23,575 nt of DNA from a virus. The stretch covers positions 1 to 23,575 of the IMG/VR virus record IMGVR_UViG_3300050821_004771; one strand, given 5' to 3'. Of this stretch, positions 20,728 to 23,575 are shown in pieces (the first letter of the stretch is position 1; each line of letters opens with the position of its first letter). A model generated the notes under the pieces. It searched no databases, was not told the origin of the DNA, and worked only from the letters and a program-made list of their open reading frames with translations. Made by a program: the position numbers and the translations under genes.

Positions 20728-20729
20728 TG

Positions 20730-20897
20730 CTATCTCCTAATGGGCAGCAATCCAACCACCCCACCAAAGTTCAACAGGACACACAGTAGCCCAGCGAAGA
20801 ACATGATCCTGCCGATCTCTGCCACCTTCCCGTCCTTGGCCACCAGATAGATTACTAGTCCTAACAGCATTACTAGGGCCGCGACTGTGAGAACCAT
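20730..20897 (-). CDS. Putative holin, 55 residues with two membrane helices
   Basis: The frame encodes 55 residues with two hydrophobic helices: 'MVLTVAALVMLLGLVIYLVA' (1-20) and 'IMFFAGLLCVLLNFGGVVG' (31-49), joined by a short charged turn (KDGKVAEIGR) and ending 'LPIRR'. A GGGAGGGGAGAG ribosome site precedes its ATG. Size, topology and position 2 bases before the endolysin fit a class II holin. The end overlaps the endolysin ribosome site, giving coupled expression. A purely structural membrane role is less likely. Confidence 0.75.
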   Translation of the reverse strand: MVLTVAALVMLLGLVIYLVAKDGKVAEIGRIMFFAGLLCVLLNFGGVVGLLPIRR

Positions 20898-20924
20898 GGT
20901 CTCTCCCCTCCCTCTCCTCTTCTC

Positions 20925-21368
20925 CTATCTAATAAGGCGATCAATTATCCTTGAGACCGGAACACTTCCTCCGAGCATGAAAGCAATGGCAACATTGGCC
21001 AATTTGTCGGTGATGGTAGATGCTTCGATCAGTACCTTCTCCATGACCGCGATCATTAGCCGAGCGGACTTCTGCTCCTCTAAAGAGACTTCGGGGTCGT
21101 CAGCGCGTTGGAGTAACAGAGCTTTCAAATGTACGCGGTCGCTGGAGGTGATACGCAGCGCTATCAAATCCTCCAGCAGACCGTCCATCTCCGCGTACTT
21201 GGGATCGTCGTGGTGCAGTTCTTGGGCTACTTTGGACTGCACCTGAGCCCACAACGGGCTGACCTTAGTGTCTACAGTGGCAAAGCTGATCTCCAAACTG
21301 TTGATGCGTCGGCTTATGTTCAGGTACAACATCACCACCAGGGACGCTAGACCGGAGATCCCCGCCAA
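20925..21368 (-). CDS. Membrane-anchored protein with cytoplasmic-type helical domain
   Basis: A 147-residue protein from TTG 21368. The N-terminus is one hydrophobic helix (GISGLASLVVMLYLNI) and may extend further upstream (the frame is open to an ATT near 21398), so the true start is uncertain. The rest is helical and charged, with no motif. Its place behind the holin, in the same lysis operon, suggests a spanin-like or second holin-type role, but no lipobox is seen. An alternative is a tail or adsorption accessory. Confidence 0.55.
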   Translation of the reverse strand: MAGISGLASLVVMLYLNISRRINSLEISFATVDTKVSPLWAQVQSKVAQELHHDDPKYAEMDGLLEDLIALRITSSDRVHLKALLLQRADDPEVSLEEQKSARLMIAVMEKVLIEASTITDKLANVAIAFMLGGSVPVSRIIDRLIR

Positions 21369-21410
21369 TAGTAGCCCGATCAGGAGTTGGGTGTTAATCG
21401 TTCACCCGAT

Positions 21411-21986
21411 CTATTTGATCTGGTTAATCACGACTCCCGTGGCCACCGGTGGCGGAGCTGCGATCAGTGGCACGTTCACGGTCATCACTAGCGGTGCCGG
21501 AGCCACACCACCTGCTGGAGTAGGCATCTGCACCGATACCGTCAGATTGTAGCTGGGCGGTGATCCTGCCGGAGCGCTGCCTTGCGTGTCCGTGGCAGGC
21601 ACCGAGACTACTACCTGATCGAGTGCCCCGGCTTCGTTAACATCCGGTCCTGAGTCCGGCGCAATCGTAATCGCCGGGTCGTCCACTGTCCAGGAGTCCA
21701 CTGTTCCTGCCGGGAATCCTGCCGCATCTGCCAAGCCGTTTAGAATCGCATCTGCTTCAAAAGTGCTGGAACCGCCTACTGGTGTACCTGTGATGGACAT
21801 ACTGCCTCCCTTTCCAATCTGTGAGATTTGAACTGCCGTTGGTAATTTCTTTTGCCCTTGAATTGCTGCTACGATTGCTTGGCCTTCCAAGACAGTCGTG
21901 TCTATCAACTGGTTTAGTAGGTCAACGATCTCTCGCAGCAATTTGTTCTGACTGTCTTCCATTCTGTCCTCTATTCTATCTTTCAT
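21411..21986 (-). CDS. Ig-like phage protein with an internal start
   Basis: A 191-residue protein. Residues 1-62 are a helical, partly coiled-coil section ending 'QISQIGKGG'; residues 63-165 are beta-rich with 'GTPVGGSSTFEADAIL', 'VDSWTVDDPAITIAPDSGP' and 'YNLTVSVQ', as in Ig-like domains of phage surface or tail proteins; the end is Pro/Ala rich. Met63 (21800 on the plus strand) is preceded by AAAGGGAGG, a stronger ribosome site than the one at the first ATG, so a shorter protein of 129 residues may also be made. Probably a virion decoration or secreted adhesin; not proven. Confidence 0.6.
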   Translation of the reverse strand: MKDRIEDRMEDSQNKLLREIVDLLNQLIDTTVLEGQAIVAAIQGQKKLPTAVQISQIGKGGSMSITGTPVGGSSTFEADAILNGLADAAGFPAGTVDSWTVDDPAITIAPDSGPDVNEAGALDQVVVSVPATDTQGSAPAGSPPSYNLTVSVQMPTPAGGVAPAPLVMTVNVPLIAAPPPVATGVVINQIK

Positions 21987-22027
21987 CCTATCCTACCCTC
22001 TAACTGCTGTCAGTTCCTTTTAGGACA

Positions 22028-22807
22028 CTACGACACTACACCCTGTAAATCAGATTGCAAGGTCGTAAGGTCCACTCCAGTGGGATCTAGATTACCAGAG
22101 GTAAGCCAGTCCCTGGATAGCAGGGCATGACTCTCATCGGTGTACTTCTCAAAGAACTCCCAAGTCATAAACTGTCTCATGCCCCAAGTGATGCACCACA
22201 ACCCAGTAGGATTGTAGTCAGGGCACCACACTGCATGACCACCCGCTATCCCACCGTCGTCCGGCACCACTGTCCAATCCTGTCCCGCTGCGTTCTGATC
22301 CATGGCAGATTGAGGGACGTTGAACCCTATGTAACTCCCGCCAAATAGGAATATAGACTGCTTGACGTGCAGAACGCTGGCCGGATCTGGGTCGGCATAG
22401 GCGAGAATCTTGTCTCCCGAGATCCCAGATTGTCTCCAATCATTCAGCACATCCAGCTCCACTCCACCCTGGTCAGTAGACGGGTCTGCGGGGTTGTAGC
22501 TGCACCACTGTTCGTAAGCCAGTTCAATAGCCGAGTCGGGCAGAGTGACTCTGGCCAGATTGACATTCTTTCCCAAGTTGATCTTCCATGTCTGGATGGC
22601 GTGACCCACTGCGGCTATGGTGCAGTCACCCAAATTGTCGTTGAGCATCATGCCCCACGATCTGTAACCCTTCGACCAGTAGACTGCCTGTGGGGGAGTG
22701 GCTGGAGAGACGTACTTCTTCATCTTGAGCGTGCGGTCGTCCAGACGTGGGGGGAGCTTACCTAGCTTGCGATTGCGTTGGTAGAGACGTTCGCGTTCAA
22801 ATGACAT
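22028..22807 (-). CDS. Papain-like cysteine peptidase
   Basis: A 259-residue protein from ATG 22807, which has GAGGAG 7 bases upstream; a GTG further upstream (22849) lies inside the previous gene. The pattern 'NDNLGDCTIAAVGHAIQTW' (likely nucleophile Cys), 'GGIAGGHAVWCPDYN' (likely catalytic His) and 'LWCITWGMRQFMTWEFFEKY' matches papain-fold cysteine peptidases found in phages and Acidobacteriota. It could process a virion protein or act on the host envelope at entry or lysis. The short N-terminal basic stretch is not a signal peptide. Coupled (TAATG) to the previous gene. Confidence 0.72.
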   Translation of the reverse strand: MSFERERLYQRNRKLGKLPPRLDDRTLKMKKYVSPATPPQAVYWSKGYRSWGMMLNDNLGDCTIAAVGHAIQTWKINLGKNVNLARVTLPDSAIELAYEQWCSYNPADPSTDQGGVELDVLNDWRQSGISGDKILAYADPDPASVLHVKQSIFLFGGSYIGFNVPQSAMDQNAAGQDWTVVPDDGGIAGGHAVWCPDYNPTGLWCITWGMRQFMTWEFFEKYTDESHALLSRDWLTSGNLDPTGVDLTTLQSDLQGVVS

Positions 22808-23109
22808 TAGGGTCTCCTCAGCATTGGATCGGACTGGGACTCCAACCACTCCACGTATTTAGCTCGTTGCTCATCGTGCAGTTCCGCGTGACGGCAGTGA
22901 CCGGGGAAGAAGAAGCCCAGCACACCGGAGAGCACCTTGCCCCATAGCTTCCCGGCGTAAGCAGCTCGTCCTGCCCGAGCACTGATAGTCTCCCCTTCAA
23001 CGCCGCCAAGGACTACGTTGACGAAGCAGTCGAACCCTATGGCAACGTCCATCAAGTATGAACGCATTACGCTATGCACTTCTGGTACCCAAACACCGAC
23101 AGCATCCAC
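22807..23109 (-). CDS. Conserved phage protein ('ETISARAG' type)
   Basis: A protein of up to 100 residues with 'FDCFVNVVLGGVEGETISAR' leading to 'AGRAAYAGKLWGKVLSGVLG' and 'FFFPGHCRHAEL'. I recognise this pattern from small phage proteins lying near lysis genes; function is unknown. GTG 23109 begins 12 bases after the previous stop but has no clear ribosome site; ATG 23067 and 23052 are alternatives. The stop overlaps the ATG of the cysteine peptidase. Confidence 0.62.
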   Translation of the reverse strand: MDAVGVWVPEVHSVMRSYLMDVAIGFDCFVNVVLGGVEGETISARAGRAAYAGKLWGKVLSGVLGFFFPGHCRHAELHDEQRAKYVEWLESQSDPMLRRP

Positions 23110-23121
23110 CTGAGCACTCTA

Positions 23122-23541
23122 TTAGGTGGCGGACGGAGTACCCAACACGGGTGCGGCTGGGGGTACCACCGCAAGCTCAAGATTTGAAGGCACCGACTGA
23201 GCGCCGTTCAGGAGCGATACCACGAAGTAGCAATAGTTCCCCGGAGGCAATGGCGGCAAAGGGAATCCCGAGTCAGTGTAGGTCAGCACAGCCAGCGGAA
23301 CAGCGCCGGAGATCAGCACGAATCCGGTTGCACCTGCCACCGTTGTGGGCGGCACTGCTGGACAGGCTCCGTTCAAGCGATAGACTTGGTATCCCAAGGT
23401 GGGATTAGCCGCCGCATCGGTAGAGGCTACCCAGAATAGAACCACGTTGTGCGCGGGTGTTAGAGTGACCTTGACCTGAGCCCGCGCTGGACACGCTGCC
23501 AGGAGAACTACGGCTATGAATATAAGCAGCTTGGCTTTCAT
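23122..23541 (-). CDS. Secreted protein with fibronectin-III-like domain
   Basis: A 139-residue protein with AAGGAG before its ATG. Residues 1-21 are a signal peptide (MKAKLLIFIAVVLLAACPAR); Cys17 after LLAA could also be a lipobox. Residues 30-125 have the FN3-like order 'NVVLFWVASTDAA', 'GYQVYRLNG', 'TYTDSG', 'PGNYCYFVVSLLN', ending in a Pro-rich tail. Such domains bind carbohydrate or protein. I associate close relatives with Acidobacteriota surface proteins, so this may be a host-derived or host-targeting gene. It is the start of the visible minus-strand block. Confidence 0.7.
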   Translation of the reverse strand: MKAKLLIFIAVVLLAACPARAQVKVTLTPAHNVVLFWVASTDAAANPTLGYQVYRLNGACPAVPPTTVAGATGFVLISGAVPLAVLTYTDSGFPLPPLPPGNYCYFVVSLLNGAQSVPSNLELAVVPPAAPVLGTPSAT

Positions 23542-23575
23542 TCGATCTCCTTCACCACTTTTCTGGCCGTCTTGA
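23538..23575 (-). CDS. C-terminal end of an unidentified gene (partial)
   Basis: On the minus strand a frame runs in from the right edge and ends TGA in an ATGA overlap with the secreted protein gene. The 11 visible residues (KTARKVVKEIE) also carry the ribosome site of that gene. The overlap pattern supports it, but the fragment is too short to identify. Confidence 0.4.
   Translation of the reverse strand, partial: KTARKVVKEIE

Noticed and set aside
20362-20850. 162-codon plus-strand frame over the endolysin and holin
   Set aside because: Opposite to two well supported genes with clear motifs; composition not protein-like.

Overview
The window looks like part of a tailed double-stranded DNA virus (phage) genome or prophage. 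It has densely packed genes joined by ATGA, GTGA or TAATG overlaps, many very small proteins, a recombination gene set of phage type, and a holin-endolysin pair. No terminase, portal, capsid, integrase, tRNA or rRNA gene is visible, so the virus cannot be classified from this piece. The fibronectin-like secreted protein at the right end resembles domains I associate with Acidobacteriota, so such a host is possible, but this is only an inference.

Layout. (1) 1-5136, plus strand: a translationally coupled glycan operon. It holds a small GT-A-like glycosyltransferase, a three-domain GT2-GT9-methyltransferase fusion, a sugar C-methyltransferase-like enzyme and several small membrane or zinc-binding proteins. 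It probably builds or modifies a glycan on the virion or host surface. (2) 5137-5837: about 700 bases without a gene, rich in inverted and direct repeats and ending in a promoter; a candidate control region or origin. (3) 5838-8669, plus strand: an accessory block of small conserved phage proteins in which most gaps carry a strong hairpin. (4) 8670-9741: a control region with two DNA-binding proteins (excisionase-like HTH and ribbon-helix-helix), each beside palindromic operator-like repeats.

(5) 9719-17965, plus strand: replication, recombination and repair. It encodes a zinc-binding protein, an XPD/DinG-like Fe-S helicase split by a 261-residue intein with a LAGLIDADG motif, a putative ssDNA-binding protein, a PD-(D/E)XK (Cas4/RecB-like) nuclease, a conserved phage protein, a Sak4-like RecA-fold ATPase, an ERCC4/XPF-like nuclease with helix-hairpin-helix motifs, two HNH endonucleases and small cysteine-rich proteins. 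(6) 17986-20206: a promoter appears to start transcription directly at an AbrB-like regulator, followed by small genes, a lone LuxR-type HTH and a zinc protein.

(7) 20260-23575, minus strand, converging on the rest: M15-type endolysin, two-helix holin, a membrane-anchored protein, an Ig-like protein with an internal start site, a papain-like cysteine peptidase, a conserved phage protein and a secreted FN3-like protein. This is a lysis and host-interaction block. The most unusual points are the triple-domain glycan enzyme, the co-occurrence of XPD-like helicase and XPF-like nuclease with three homing-type endonucleases, the hairpin-punctuated accessory block, and two regulators that appear to be made from leaderless mRNAs.
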